Source: Candidatus Hodarchaeota archaeon
Lineage (GTDB): Archaea; Asgardarchaeota; Heimdallarchaeia; Hodarchaeales; Hodarchaeaceae
DNA length: 64,000 nucleotides
Reading direction: 5' to 3'
NCBI GenBank assembly: GCA_016840285.1
Contig: JAEOSR010000063.1
Coordinates: 6,677-70,676, forward strand
Positions 9,578-19,040 of the stretch are shown here, piece by piece. Numbering within the stretch: position 1 is the first letter of the stretch; every line of letters starts with the position of its first letter. A program made the translations under genes and the position numbers. Under the pieces are notes generated by a model that saw only the letters and a list, made by a program, of their open reading frames with translations, had not been told where the DNA came from and did no database searches.

Positions 9578-10183
9578 ATGGTGAGATCTATTCCTGGTAT
9601 TTATCGCCAATACTGTATGAACAAGATGGATATTGTTGAACAACTTATTCCCAAGAGCGCTAGAAGAGTCTTGGATGTTGGCTGTGGGGATATAGATGTT
9701 TCAGGCCATCTCTATTGTCATAATAGGTTACAACGAAAATATAGAGATGTAATAGGAATTGACCTCAATCCTGGGCGTCAAAAGAACGTCGTCCAAGCCA
9801 GCGCAATGAAACTTCCTTTTACGGATCAATCAATTGAATATGTGGTCTCTTTTGATGTTGTTGAACACATTGAGGACTTTTCGTCTGTTATTAAAGATAT
9901 TCTTAGAGTAGCAATCAAACGAGTCATTATTATTGTACCGACAACCGAAAACCGTTCCATTCGCCCAATTTTCAATTTTCTTCGCAGAATGTTACGCGGG
10001 GTTAATAATTTCATTTTTCAAGGCCACTATTACGAATTCTACCCATTTGAAATATGTAAGTTCAAAAGAAGAAATTATTCTTGCAAGATAATCACAATCG
10101 ATTATCCTATTCTTGGTGCCTCCATTTTTCACAGAAAAGGACTCATTACTGCTGGTATCTATATATTTGACAGACTTGAATGA
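9578..10183 (+). CDS. Class I SAM-dependent methyltransferase (UbiE/type 11 like)
   Basis: A 201-residue methyltransferase. Motif I RRVLDVGCGDID (about residues 28-39) leads to the acidic strand end VIGIDLNPG. ASAMKLPFTDQSIEYVVSFDVVEHIED is the classic type-11 signature of small-molecule, lipid or sugar methylases. The C-terminal part is short and basic. It stands alone between divergent priL and convergent ybhN-like genes. The substrate is unknown, although the neighbouring flippase-like and GT-C-like genes would suit envelope glycolipid chemistry; this is inference. Confidence 0.78.
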   Translation: MVRSIPGIYRQYCMNKMDIVEQLIPKSARRVLDVGCGDIDVSGHLYCHNRLQRKYRDVIGIDLNPGRQKNVVQASAMKLPFTDQSIEYVVSFDVVEHIEDFSSVIKDILRVAIKRVIIIVPTTENRSIRPIFNFLRRMLRGVNNFIFQGHYYEFYPFEICKFKRRNYSCKIITIDYPILGASIFHRKGLITAGIYIFDRLE

Positions 10184-10210
10184 GGATGACAATCATTTCT
10201 CTCAAAAAGA

Positions 10211-11371
10211 TTACTCAGAAACCGATTTTTCATTTAAATCCCGTGCATTTACCTTAGTTTTACCTACAATATAGACTAGTAACCCAACAATAATTATAAA
10301 ATAGAATTTCATCAACTGTACAAGGATCGCTCCAGATGCAGCTAGCGTGGATCCGAGTCCTAAACCTATGTCCAGAAAAACTGAAAGTGTGATTTCTTTT
10401 AATCCAGCCATTCCAGGAATTCCAACAGGAAGAAAATCAATTGTTCCACCCAGGAAATTAACCGCTGCAACTTGATCTAAAGTTATTGTTATCCCAGATA
10501 AGGATGTTAAAAGGAAATAAATGGATACCCAATGAGCAACCTGTGAGAAAAAAGCTAAAACAAGTGCTATTAGTGAAGAAAATTTATTCTTAGCCAGATA
10601 GGCGAACTGTATACTAAAATCATCAATGATTTTCTCAGATGGTTCCATAGCATTTTTTGCTGTTACTCCAATAAGAGGAAAAGAGGAGAATATTCTTAAA
10701 ATATATTTTATGACGGTTTTTGCCGTTTTAGGGGATTTTGCAATTAAAATGAAAAAAATAACGACTGTTAATGAGAGTAAAGAGATGATTACAACAAAAA
10801 TTAAGGCAATTTCATCTGATAACGATTGACCTGTCATTTTTGAAATAATTTCATCAAAATAAGCCAAGATCGCAAACGCTACAAAAACCGATATGGGAAT
10901 GAATGCTAACAATCCACACAGTTTATGCGCAATAACACTGGATAATATCTCACCACTCGTTGCTTTTCGGTTTTCTAACTCGTTATCGAATTCTTGTGTT
11001 CCTAGTGCAATACGCATAATTCCTTCAACGGCTCCTGCACTAGGGATTAATAAACCATAGGAAAATGAAGCCAGCTGAATTCGGTAGACTGATGATGTGG
11101 ATGGACGAATAAATGAGATCCCTAAAAGAACTTTCCATGCAAGTGTATCTATCAAAATGGCAACAAAGGTGAAGAGAGTTCCTAAGAGAAGAAGAAGAGG
11201 ATTTGCTGATAACATAATTCCAATCATGGTGAAAATACTTACTCCTCCTAAATATAGATAAGTTATTAACGCTATTACAGCAATTCCTAGAAGAAGAAGA
11301 GTTTTATTATCAAAAGCTTTGCGTAACGAGATCTCTGTGCCTTCTACAATTAATTTCGACGATTTTTCCAC
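10211..11371 (-). CDS. Lysylphosphatidylglycerol-synthase/flippase-like membrane protein (YbhN/AglD family)
   Basis: A 386-residue polytopic membrane protein with about eight hydrophobic segments; the first begins near residue 25 (TLLLLGIAVIALITYLYLGG). The segments SSVYRIQLASFSYGLLIPSAGAVEGIMRIAL and LGGTIDFLPVGIPGMAGLKEITLSVFL match the conserved gated-core motifs of the UPF0104/LPG_synthase_TM family, whose archaeal members accompany dolichol-linked sugar transfer. There is no catalytic aminoacyl-transferase domain, so a lipid or glycolipid handling role is likelier than lysyl transfer. A 12-base perfect palindrome lies just upstream of the start (11380-11391). Confidence 0.8.
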   Translation of the reverse strand: MEKSSKLIVEGTEISLRKAFDNKTLLLLGIAVIALITYLYLGGVSIFTMIGIMLSANPLLLLLGTLFTFVAILIDTLAWKVLLGISFIRPSTSSVYRIQLASFSYGLLIPSAGAVEGIMRIALGTQEFDNELENRKATSGEILSSVIAHKLCGLLAFIPISVFVAFAILAYFDEIISKMTGQSLSDEIALIFVVIISLLSLTVVIFFILIAKSPKTAKTVIKYILRIFSSFPLIGVTAKNAMEPSEKIIDDFSIQFAYLAKNKFSSLIALVLAFFSQVAHWVSIYFLLTSLSGITITLDQVAAVNFLGGTIDFLPVGIPGMAGLKEITLSVFLDIGLGLGSTLAASGAILVQLMKFYFIIIVGLLVYIVGKTKVNARDLNEKSVSE

Positions 11372-11379
11372 AAATTTGA

Positions 11380-11391
11380 CCTCAATTGAGG
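11380..11391. promoter_or_regulatory. 12-bp perfect palindrome upstream of the ybhN-like gene
   Basis: CCTCAATTGAGG is a perfect 12-base palindrome whose edge lies 9 bases upstream of the start codon at 11371. Its position suits an operator or a site in the 5' leader. No regulator is known, and such a motif could occur by chance. Confidence 0.25.
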
Positions 11392-11413
11392 CGAGGACTT
11401 CTTAGGTTATTAA

Positions 11414-11436
11414 AATTGATAAAAGTAAAATCAATT
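11414..11436. repeat. Inverted repeat just past the tnpB remnant
   Basis: AATTGAT and ATCAATT form a 7-base inverted repeat with a 9-base A-rich spacer, starting 23 bases beyond the tnpB stop (11459). It is where the right end and guide-RNA scaffold of an IS200/IS605 element would lie. It could equally be a terminator hairpin. No T-run follows on the minus strand. Confidence 0.3.
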
Positions 11437-11458
11437 ACTATTTACATGAGGTCATCAA

Positions 11459-12680
11459 CTAGCTCGTTACCGTAGCTAATCTCAATCGTGTGGTATGTAA
11501 CCCTACATCCTCTATCCTGTCAGCTTCAACAGCATTCAGGAGTGCTTTTTTCAGAATGTTATACGCCCCATTCACATCAGCATTAATGATAGTGCCTGTG
11601 TGAGATTTGAATAACCCTCTAGTAATTCTTCTACCTAGATATTTGTTATGGTGTTCGATTGGTTCGTTATCCAAGAAAAAACACTTGCTGGAGTGGCTTT
11701 CCTCCTGTTTAATGACTGTTATTCCCTGATCTTCGGCTTTGTAGTCCAATTGCTAAATTAGCTTATGATAAGGAATGGTGACAAAATTTTGGTTATTTCT
11801 TCTTCCAAGGTGACAGTTTTGTTTCCAATCGGGATTATATCTGATAATAACTGTTCCAATGTCATTCAAGACGCAGTACTCTATAATTTTTCTACTGGTC
11901 TTGTGGAAATAGTCATTGATTTTGTTATTGCGCTTATTGGTTAATTTTTGCATGGTTTTGCCTATTTTTATTCCCTGACGGTCATAAATTGATTGAATTC
12001 GGGCTTTTTCTTTGTTATAGAATTGATTAATGGATTTAACAACCCCACCTTTAATAACAAATGGTCTCAGACCATTGTTATTTACCGTAGTTATGAGGTT
12101 GCGAACCCCTAAATCAATAGCAATGATAGTATTCTTATTCAAAGATTTCGGATTAACAATTTTCTGATAGATGATTTCTACTACATAACCTACCCCCTTC
12201 GGAATAATTCGTACTTCTCTGATGTCTATTTTTTCAGGTAGTCTTGTATTAATTTTAATTCCTATTTTTTTGGGAAATCTAAGGATACTGTTTTTTTTAA
12301 TTTTACCTGTTGGTTAGTAAAAACCAATAGAAACTCACCATTCTTCGGTTTGTATCCAGGGAGTTTTGGTCTCCCTTTAAATGTCGACTCATCCTTCTCC
12401 CACTCTTTAATAGTACCAAAAAAGGCTTTCCAATTTCTATCAAGGATTTTCACCACTTGTTGAGCTGTCTGGGCAGGTAGCAGTTGATAATTCTTTAAGG
12501 TCTTGATTTTATGGTAAAGTGTGTTATACCGAATCCATTTTTTTCATTAAAAAAAGCCTTTCTAATTAGATAGTTTGCTTCATTGTAAAAATTCTTTGAT
12601 ACATGACAAAGATGTCGGAGGTTTTTGGTTGGTTTTAACCAGATCCGTTCAGTTCTGAAGACTCTCATCATTTCTGTCAA
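11459..12680 (-). pseudogene. tnpB: Decayed TnpB (IS200/IS605 family RNA-guided nuclease)
   Basis: Remnant of an IS605-type accessory gene, broken in at least three places. Residues are collinear with TnpB: the N-terminal RTERIWLKPTKNLRHLCHVS, then KNYQLLPAQTAQQVVKI, GRPKLPGYKPKNG, the RuvC-I strand IIAIDLGVRNLITTV, and the RuvC-III segment IINADVNGAYNILKKAL. Two frameshifts fall in A-runs (near 12548 and near 12275), and an in-frame TAG at about 11750-11752 splits the RuvC core. The zinc-finger cysteines of the C-terminal half are also mostly absent, leaving one in SSKCFFLD. No TnpA gene is nearby, so the element cannot move by itself. If the frameshifts were sequencing errors, the TAG would still interrupt it. 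Confidence 0.9.
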
Positions 12681-12983
12681 TCAGCATCACATGGTAGGAA
12701 ATTTGTTTAGTAATGCAAATTATATTCCTCGAAATCTCTAAAAAATGAATTACAGAGGGAATGAGAAATTGTCAAAGAAAAAACCACCAATCTCCTTATA
12801 ACCACCTAAGAAAATTAATTTTGTGATATAATCCGCAACAACCGTAGAAATTCTTATTCTCGTATTAGTCCTCATTTCACTAAAAAGAAATATTAAATTA
12901 TATCATTCGATTATATTTTCAGTTATCCATATTCTTTTCTAAGAAAATATTAAATAGCAATTTTCAATACAAGATGGTTTTTA
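12681..12983. other. Gap between tnpB remnant and GT-C-like gene
   Basis: AT-rich, with no open frame that reads like protein. It should contain the former left end of the IS element, but no clear terminal hairpin is visible. AATATTAAAT at 12947-12956 is a plausible TATA box for the plus-strand gene at 12984. Confidence 0.4.
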
Positions 12984-14126
12984 ATGGATATTTCAGAGCT
13001 AGTGTTCGTCTATTTAGGGCCCTTCCTCTACAATCTCATATTCGTTTCCTTATGGATCCTCTGGTTTATGTACCACCGCGAAGAAGAAAATCAAAGACTC
13101 AAACACCTCTTCAGGAAGTATCTTCGCGATAAAATCTGGTTTTATCTTATCACAGGAAGTTTAACTGTAATTTTTCTTTATTTCCTATTCTCATATGCGA
13201 TATTTAACACTGATGTTGATGATGCGATTACATCAGCCGTACAGGCCTTTTTACAAGGTGTTAATCCTTATCAAAAAGACGTTGTAGAACACCATATTAA
13301 TTCCGAAATTGTTCTTGGTCGATACCATTATTTCCCTCCTGATTTGCTCACTTACAGTTTATATTACTATTTCTTTGGCAATTTTTTGTTTCCTCTTCTT
13401 CATACCTATTGGTTTGTCCCTCTCCATATTATTCTGATAATTCCAGGATATTGGATAATCACTCAACTTGTCGCTTGGCCACATCATCGGCTAATCCCTT
13501 TTACTGTTCTCTTAATTACTCCTTTTTTATTCACTAATTCAATGCTTATGTGGTTTTTTTTCCTGATAGGCTATTATTTTTATGAGGAAAAGGAAAGACA
13601 CATCTTAGGTATGACGTTTTACGTCCTCGCAGCTTCTGTTAAATACATGGTTGGCTTTATCATTCTCTTTTATTTTATTCAAACCTTGAAGGGACTTCAT
13701 AAAGAAAACCAATTCACGAAATGGCGGATAATTGGACATAAACTGGCTCCATTTGTGATCTCTAGTTTAATCCTGACCTTAATCTGTTTACCGTTTGGCT
13801 TTTTTGATGTAATAAAATCAGTTTTTCTAGATCAAGGCGATCCTCAGTACAGAGAGGAGGTAGCTCAATCCGTTGGCCCATTATTAATTGAAATTCTTAA
13901 GATAATGAACTTGACATCTCTTTATCTCCCGATTTTGGGAGTCATTGTGATTCTAGCTTTAATTATTTCAATGAAACAGCCCACATATGACCAAATTATC
14001 CATTTTTCATTCCTCTCTATGATCATCCTCCCTTTCTATGCAACAGAGTTGTTCATCACCCTACCTTTCTTCTTTTGGTTCAAGGAGGGTTTTGAGGCAA
14101 TTAAAGATGACAATCAGGTAGTATAA
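12984..14126 (+). CDS. GT-C-like polytopic membrane protein (GT87/DUF2029-like glycosyltransferase)
   Basis: A 380-residue membrane protein with about nine hydrophobic segments. After the second segment comes a loop with DVDDAITSAVQAFLQGVNPY, and further on YHYFPPDLLTYSLYYYFF. An acidic pair after an early membrane segment, a G-x-N-P-Y motif and a Y-x-Y-P-P motif are typical of GT-C glycosyltransferases that use polyprenyl-phosphate sugars, especially the GT87 group. The active site would face outside the cell. The donor and acceptor cannot be read. It lies alone between the IS remnant and a small convergent gene. Confidence 0.68.
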   Translation: MDISELVFVYLGPFLYNLIFVSLWILWFMYHREEENQRLKHLFRKYLRDKIWFYLITGSLTVIFLYFLFSYAIFNTDVDDAITSAVQAFLQGVNPYQKDVVEHHINSEIVLGRYHYFPPDLLTYSLYYYFFGNFLFPLLHTYWFVPLHIILIIPGYWIITQLVAWPHHRLIPFTVLLITPFLFTNSMLMWFFFLIGYYFYEEKERHILGMTFYVLAASVKYMVGFIILFYFIQTLKGLHKENQFTKWRIIGHKLAPFVISSLILTLICLPFGFFDVIKSVFLDQGDPQYREEVAQSVGPLLIEILKIMNLTSLYLPILGVIVILALIISMKQPTYDQIIHFSFLSMIILPFYATELFITLPFFFWFKEGFEAIKDDNQVV

Positions 14127-14173
14127 CTTACAGAAATAATCTCCCAACCCAAGTGAAACCATTATATCCAATA

Positions 14174-14416
14174 CTAGCGTTTTTCATCAGCAATTGTGGT
14201 AATTACTGAAATACTCCGTACAGAAAATCGTTCATCAACATAAAGAATGCGTACATGCTCTGGGTCACAATCAGTTAGACCATGTATGTCAACCACTTGA
14301 CACACTCCAGAGATAGAGGGTTTATAATCGTTTCTATTCATTTTTAGCTGGATTGCTCTCTTACAGATTGAGCAAGGTTCGCAATTGAGAGCCACTAGAT
14401 CACTCTTTGATGACAT
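14174..14416 (-). CDS. Small cysteine-containing protein, unknown
   Basis: An 80-residue protein I do not recognise. It has a cysteine-rich N-terminal half (LNCEPCSICKRA, Cys at about 12, 15 and 18), a later GVCQVVDIHGLTDCDPEH stretch with two more cysteines and two histidines, and a C-terminal strand-rich region (VRILYVDERFSVRSISVIT). The residue pattern suggests a small zinc-binding fold followed by a beta hairpin. It is convergent with the GT-C-like gene and divergent to the coiled-coil gene at 14592. Confidence 0.6.
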   Translation of the reverse strand: MSSKSDLVALNCEPCSICKRAIQLKMNRNDYKPSISGVCQVVDIHGLTDCDPEHVRILYVDERFSVRSISVITTIADEKR

Positions 14417-14591
14417 TGTTTATCTCGCCTTAGCTTTCGTGAAAGAACTCCACTAGTTCAAACTTCAAAAACCTTTGCTAATTCCTGGTAGTGATGAATA
14501 ATCCTCCGATTACATAAATTTAAATATTGGTTGTTTTCTTAAAAAAACAATTAAATCTGACTATTTAACCTAAGATAGCGGGGTAATATTT

Positions 14592-14909
14592 TTGGATGAC
14601 GAGGAACTGGTTGTAGATACCCCTTGGGGAAAGTTAGTTACATCGAAAGGATTAAAGTACCTCTTAACAGGATTCGAGCAAGATTTGGAAAGATTAGGAA
14701 AAGTCTTGGCTCGTATTGAAACACGGTTAACTGAAATTGAGAGTACTCAATCAAATGAAAATGTGAAAAGCCGAATTCAAGTGATTGAAGGGTCTCTTAA
14801 GTCACTGGAAGATGATATTCATCAATTTCGTGAGAACCAGACATCCTTTGCTGCTCATATGAAAAAGACCCTTCAAATTTTCTACTCTAAACTCGATAAT
14901 GACGATTGA
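14592..14909 (+). CDS. Small coiled-coil protein, unknown
   Basis: A 105-residue acidic protein. Residues 1-20 (ELVVDTPWGKLVTSKGLKYL) look folded, and residues 25-95 are a heptad-like helix (LERLGKVLARIETRLTEIES and VIEGSLKSLEDDIHQF). The first codon used is TTG at 14592. It is convergent with hef, ending 28 bases from it. No family is recognised; a structural or adaptor role would fit a coiled coil. Confidence 0.55.
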   Translation: MDDEELVVDTPWGKLVTSKGLKYLLTGFEQDLERLGKVLARIETRLTEIESTQSNENVKSRIQVIEGSLKSLEDDIHQFRENQTSFAAHMKKTLQIFYSKLDNDD

Positions 14910-14937
14910 AAAAGAAACCTTAGGTTCTGAGTAAAAG

Positions 14938-17196
14938 CTATGGGAGATTCCTATCCCCTGGAGAGTTCAAAACAGCTCGAACTCGTGTGGCAAGTTTCCT
15001 CCCGATTTGTGGAACAGCTATCAATTCTTCTAAATCCGCTGAAGCAATTGCTTGAATGGTTTGAAATTTATCCAGTAAACTTTTCGCTTTTGCTGTGTTG
15101 ATCCCAGGAATCGTTGCCAACATGAACAGCTGAATCTCTCGGACATTTTGTTCTTTTTTTGAAACGCTAGGTAAAGAAATTTCTGCAGTAGTGTCTCCTT
15201 GTTCACGTTTTGCCAACTGGTACATAAGCGCAGCTGTTTCTGAATCATTCCGAGTGAATACAATAGGAATTCGAAAATCAAGAATTATTGAGCTGATAGC
15301 GCCCATAAGACTGTTAATATGGATTTGACGTTCTATTACTTCTGATTCTAGCTGAATCAATATTAAAGGCAACTTTTGCTGCGCCAACCTCGACAATTGG
15401 GAGTGTTGTCCTGGGGATGAAGGTTGAAACAACCTTCCATCTATTACAGAACTTACGAAATCAGAATAAGTTTTTCGTTCCACAATTAAGCGATTTGAAA
15501 GAATATAATCTCCCACTTCTAGTTCTTGGGATCGTAATTGAGCTCCGTGTTGTTTTAATAATTTTGGGATCCGATTTGTACTTTCACGAGAATCAATAAT
15601 TATTTGAGGCTCTGAAGTTCCAGTTGCAAAGTGTTCCTTCTTTTCTTCTTTTTTCAGGAACTTATCCAAGGTTTCATGACTTTCCTGGATTTTTTTGTTT
15701 TCAAGCAAAAGTTGTAGATCTTTTTTCAAGAATTTATTCATTTGTTTATTTTTTCTGTTAATTGCCCAGTACATAGCTTCATCGCGTGTACCTTTGGTTA
15801 CAAGATGGATGACCCGTGATCTTCTCTTTCTTCCCCTTCCTTGGCGCTGAATTGCTCTGACAATGGAAGGAACCGAGTCATAGAACACGACCAAATCACA
15901 GTTCCCAACATCTAGTCCCTCCTCACCAACGGAGGTGCTGAGTAGAATCTTCAAATCACCCTGTTTGAATTTTTCGATAACGTCTAATTGTTGTTTTTGC
16001 GTGAGTCCTTTGTCATCCGTCGAACTTGAATGACCAATGAATATTCCAGTTTCAATATCTTGTCGAGATAATTCAGAATGAAGGAATCTAATTGTATCGC
16101 GATAGTTACTAAATATTATGATCCTTGAGTCCAAAGAGGAGTCTTTTTTGAAAATTTCCTTTATTTCATCAATTAAGTGTTGAAGTTTGGGATGAATCAT
16201 TGGTTTTTCAGATAATTCCTTCTCAAGAAGTAAGATTCGATTATCTTCAAGAAACACTCTTAATGCCTTTGATGAAACCTTTCGACGCCATTTTTGAATA
16301 CTATATAACGTTTGAGGAAAGCCTTGACTTTCTACGAGTTCTTTAAGATGTTGTACACGAATTAAATTTGAACTGTGAATTAAGAGTTCGCCAAAAGCAG
16401 AATCTTGCTTAGTAAGCATCACAACCTGTTGGTGAATCCCTAGAGCTTCTTTCTTCCCTATATATTTATGATCTAAAGTCCCTGGTATCTGTTCTTTTAG
16501 AGTTTGTACTAATTCATCTTGATAACTCTTTAAATCTTTAAGGACGGACTCATATTCTGCAGGAAGCTTGATCCAAATAACTTTTGGAGTGTGTATCGAA
16601 ATATATTCACTTACATCTAAATCGCTGGTGTCTGTGACTGATACTTTAGAGATTCTGAGATTTTCACACACCTCAAGGATTTTCTCTGGATTATTCCCAG
16701 GTGTTGCGGTAAACCCGATGATCTGACATCGTGCTTGTTTTGCGATTCCTACATACGCGTAATCACCAGTAGCCCTATGAACCTCATCGATACAGAGCAA
16801 CTTTATTTGCTGGAGATCTAAGCGGTCATAGGTCAGGTCATTTTCAATCGTTTGAGGAGTACCTATCACAATCTTGGCATTTGGATATTTATCCTTCCTT
16901 TTCGAAGGAGGAACTTCTCCTGATACCTCGAGGACCATATCAGGGGAGAGATTCCCTATAAATTCTAAGAACATTTCCTTTATCTGATGAACTAAAGGTC
17001 GTGTTGGAGTTAATATTAGTATCTGTTTAGTTGGATCTTTCTTCAGGTAGTATGCTGCTAAATAAGCCATGATTACTGTTTTACCCAGACCAGTTGGAAG
17101 GACGACTAGTGTATTCCCAGGGTTTGTAACACACTCTGAAAAGATAACTTGTTGGTAGATTCTTGGCTCAGCAGCGTTGATTAACGGATCATCCAA
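14938..17196 (-). CDS. hef: Hef, fork-structure helicase/XPF-type nuclease
   Basis: Two-part enzyme that remodels and cuts stalled replication forks; the archaeal counterpart of FANCM and XPF. The N-terminal SF2 helicase has LPTGLGKT (33-40), CIDEVHRATGDYAY with DEVH at 137-140, and the late motif QRQGRGRKRRSR. The C-terminal ERCC4-type nuclease has IIDSRES, VGDYILSNRLIVERKTYSDF (the GDY...ERK-x3-D site), and then a tandem helix-hairpin-helix end (LFMLATIPGINTAKAKSLL, LIAVPQIGRKLATRV). At 752 residues it is full length with both activities intact. Other archaea carry only the nuclease half. It is monocistronic here. Confidence 0.96.
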   Translation of the reverse strand: MDDPLINAAEPRIYQQVIFSECVTNPGNTLVVLPTGLGKTVIMAYLAAYYLKKDPTKQILILTPTRPLVHQIKEMFLEFIGNLSPDMVLEVSGEVPPSKRKDKYPNAKIVIGTPQTIENDLTYDRLDLQQIKLLCIDEVHRATGDYAYVGIAKQARCQIIGFTATPGNNPEKILEVCENLRISKVSVTDTSDLDVSEYISIHTPKVIWIKLPAEYESVLKDLKSYQDELVQTLKEQIPGTLDHKYIGKKEALGIHQQVVMLTKQDSAFGELLIHSSNLIRVQHLKELVESQGFPQTLYSIQKWRRKVSSKALRVFLEDNRILLLEKELSEKPMIHPKLQHLIDEIKEIFKKDSSLDSRIIIFSNYRDTIRFLHSELSRQDIETGIFIGHSSSTDDKGLTQKQQLDVIEKFKQGDLKILLSTSVGEEGLDVGNCDLVVFYDSVPSIVRAIQRQGRGRKRRSRVIHLVTKGTRDEAMYWAINRKNKQMNKFLKKDLQLLLENKKIQESHETLDKFLKKEEKKEHFATGTSEPQIIIDSRESTNRIPKLLKQHGAQLRSQELEVGDYILSNRLIVERKTYSDFVSSVIDGRLFQPSSPGQHSQLSRLAQQKLPLILIQLESEVIERQIHINSLMGAISSIILDFRIPIVFTRNDSETAALMYQLAKREQGDTTAEISLPSVSKKEQNVREIQLFMLATIPGINTAKAKSLLDKFQTIQAIASADLEELIAVPQIGRKLATRVRAVLNSPGDRNLP

Positions 17197-17553
17197 AACA
17201 AATCTAACTCACAGATACAATCTTGATTTCACTTTATTCTTCTATTAATTAAGCATTTCGTGTATCCTTGGTTATTGTTTTAATTTTCTTGTTCATCTTC
17301 AAAAATTCAGACGGTGTTCAATATAGAGGAAGAAATGAAGTTCGATTCCTTTAGTTTAGCTTTTAGATTGTGTGGAAAAATTTTCAATCAAGAAATTCCT
17401 AGTGATAGCATAAATAATTGATGAATCTGATAAATCATGAATTAATGGTTCGAACACCTAAGTATGCAAAGCGAAACCAGATTTTTATTCGAAAAATAGC
17501 TTTAAAAAAGAAGAAAAGGATAACTCATCAACATTCAACATTATGCTTAAGAT
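17197..17553. other. Gap with two possible very small ORFs
   Basis: The divergent interval between hef and the gene at 17554. On the plus strand there is a 28-codon frame starting ATG at about 17336, preceded by AGAGGAAG, and a 41-codon frame listed separately at 17445. Nothing else is seen. Confidence 0.3.
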
Positions 17554-17570
17554 GTGAGAAAAATGGCTGA
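17445..17570 (+). CDS. Possible 41-residue basic protein with CxxC
   Basis: ATG at 17445 opens a 41-residue frame that starts MVRTPKYAKRNQIFIRK, continues with four lysines in a row, and ends TLCLRCEKNG. The composition is strongly basic, and a single C-x2-C near the end resembles half of a zinc ribbon. It overlaps the annotated start of the next gene by 17 bases in another frame. No strong ribosome site is visible. It could be chance. Confidence 0.3.
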   Translation: MVRTPKYAKRNQIFIRKIALKKKKRITHQHSTLCLRCEKNG

Positions 17571-18387
17571 GAAGGAAGAATCTCAAGAAGAGGCAATACC
17601 CGTTACTGTAAAAGAACGTAAGATCACCCTAGACCTTTGGAAAACAAAAATTCATGGCGAAATTATAGGAATAAAACAACAGGAACAATACATGGCAAAA
17701 TCACGCCAATTCACAAGAGACCTTGAGCTTTTTGGTGAGGTCATTGAAAAGAAGAAAGGGAAAGAGGAGACTGTTGGTTACGTAGGTTATCGTAAAGGTT
17801 TGTGGGATGACGAGAAAGAGAAATTAGCCCGACGACTAGTGATCAAACTATTTTCTAAATCAATGTACTATCAAGGAACCTTGGAAGAGATGGTTGGTCG
17901 TGAATTTACTCGTTCACTCTCTGCACGACATGACTTTCCAAGTTTTAACTTAATGATTGACGATTATGAGTACTTAATCCCATTAAATAAGATTCGTGGC
18001 GGGTGGTTTGTTCCAGAATGGTTTGTTTTCCGCATTGATGATGAAGAAGGATTTATCCCAATAATATTAAAACACAAGATGGGTCTTGGAATAGATTACC
18101 GCGTTGTAAATGGGATTGGGGATAGACAGTTCGGTAAGATTGATGGAAAAAAGTTTGATGTGGGTGGTAGATATGATATCACACTCAAAGCCACAGATGA
18201 ACGTCTTGTTGATAATGTTCTCGTACGAGCTATAATCCTCTTTGCAGCTTCATTAAAATTCCATGAAGATATTATCAAGAAAATTAAGAAGGGTACGAAA
18301 AAAATGCGGAAGGATGAATGGCAACCAGACCTTTCAAATGAAGAAAAACTCCTTCGGAGAAACCCCCGATCAATTCTTCGAAAATAG
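17554..18387 (+). CDS. Conserved-looking hypothetical protein
   Basis: A 277-residue soluble protein with no family I can name. The frame opens with GTG at 17554, but ATG at 17563 (MAEKEESQEEA) is an equally good start. A charged N-terminal tail of about 25 residues precedes a beta-rich middle (FNLMIDDYEYLIPLNKIRGG, FVPEWFVFRIDDEEGFIPII, KFDVGGRYDITLK) and a hydrophobic helix RAIILFAASLKFHEDIIKKI. The strand pattern followed by a buried C-terminal helix recalls LURP-one/scramblase-like folds, but this is only a guess. It begins a plus-strand run of three unknown genes. Confidence 0.72.
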   Translation: MRKMAEKEESQEEAIPVTVKERKITLDLWKTKIHGEIIGIKQQEQYMAKSRQFTRDLELFGEVIEKKKGKEETVGYVGYRKGLWDDEKEKLARRLVIKLFSKSMYYQGTLEEMVGREFTRSLSARHDFPSFNLMIDDYEYLIPLNKIRGGWFVPEWFVFRIDDEEGFIPIILKHKMGLGIDYRVVNGIGDRQFGKIDGKKFDVGGRYDITLKATDERLVDNVLVRAIILFAASLKFHEDIIKKIKKGTKKMRKDEWQPDLSNEEKLLRRNPRSILRK

Positions 18388-18410
18388 AAAGTCTTTGGAG
18401 CATTATCATA

Positions 18411-19040
18411 TTGATTCCTGATGATGAAAGTTTAGAATTTCTGATTGAGCATCTCAAATATCTGATTCAAGAACAACCTGATAGAAAGATAGAGAAAATA
18501 TCAGATCTGACAGAAATTCTTTCTGATTTTATGTCAACTTTTTTAGTAGTAGTTGACGCTTTAATCTCAAGTAGTCAGAGAAGATTTGGTGCAATTGAAA
18601 ATAAATTGAATGAATTTGAAGATCTTCTATTGAGTGCGTCGATTAAAGGGCTCTCAGGATTATCAGAGCTATCACAGGCAACTGAGGAAAGGTTGACCGA
18701 AGAGATAGACCAACCTTTACAAAAAACTGAGTTTCAACCAACTCCCCCAAGACCAACTACTGAGGTTGTACCACCTCCACCTCCTAAAGTTACAACAGAA
18801 GAACATATCCCAGTAGTATCTGTTCAACAGCCTAAGGAAAAACCCATTGTAACTATCTCTGAAGATATGGAAGTAGAAGATCTTGCAGCTCTCGCATTTA
18901 AACAAAGAGAAAAAGAAGCAACTCCTACCCCTCGTCCTTCCCCCGCCCGCCTTGGTGCAGTCTCACTTAAAATGGAATTAATGCAAGAACTGAAAAAGAA
19001 ATTCGGTAGTGATAAATTAAAACAAAATGAGTCAATATGA
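18411..19040 (+). CDS. Hypothetical protein with proline-rich linker
   Basis: A 209-residue protein starting at TTG 18411 (MIPDDESLEFLIEHL). Residues 1-90 are predicted helices with hydrophobic repeats; 100-140 is a proline- and threonine-rich linker (TPPRPTTEVVPPPPPKVTTE); and the last 30 residues form a basic amphipathic helix (VSLKMELMQELKKKF). The architecture suits an adaptor that tethers two partners. It lies 23 bases after the previous gene, and its stop overlaps the ATG of the next gene. Confidence 0.65.
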   Translation: MIPDDESLEFLIEHLKYLIQEQPDRKIEKISDLTEILSDFMSTFLVVVDALISSSQRRFGAIENKLNEFEDLLLSASIKGLSGLSELSQATEERLTEEIDQPLQKTEFQPTPPRPTTEVVPPPPPKVTTEEHIPVVSVQQPKEKPIVTISEDMEVEDLAALAFKQREKEATPTPRPSPARLGAVSLKMELMQELKKKFGSDKLKQNESI

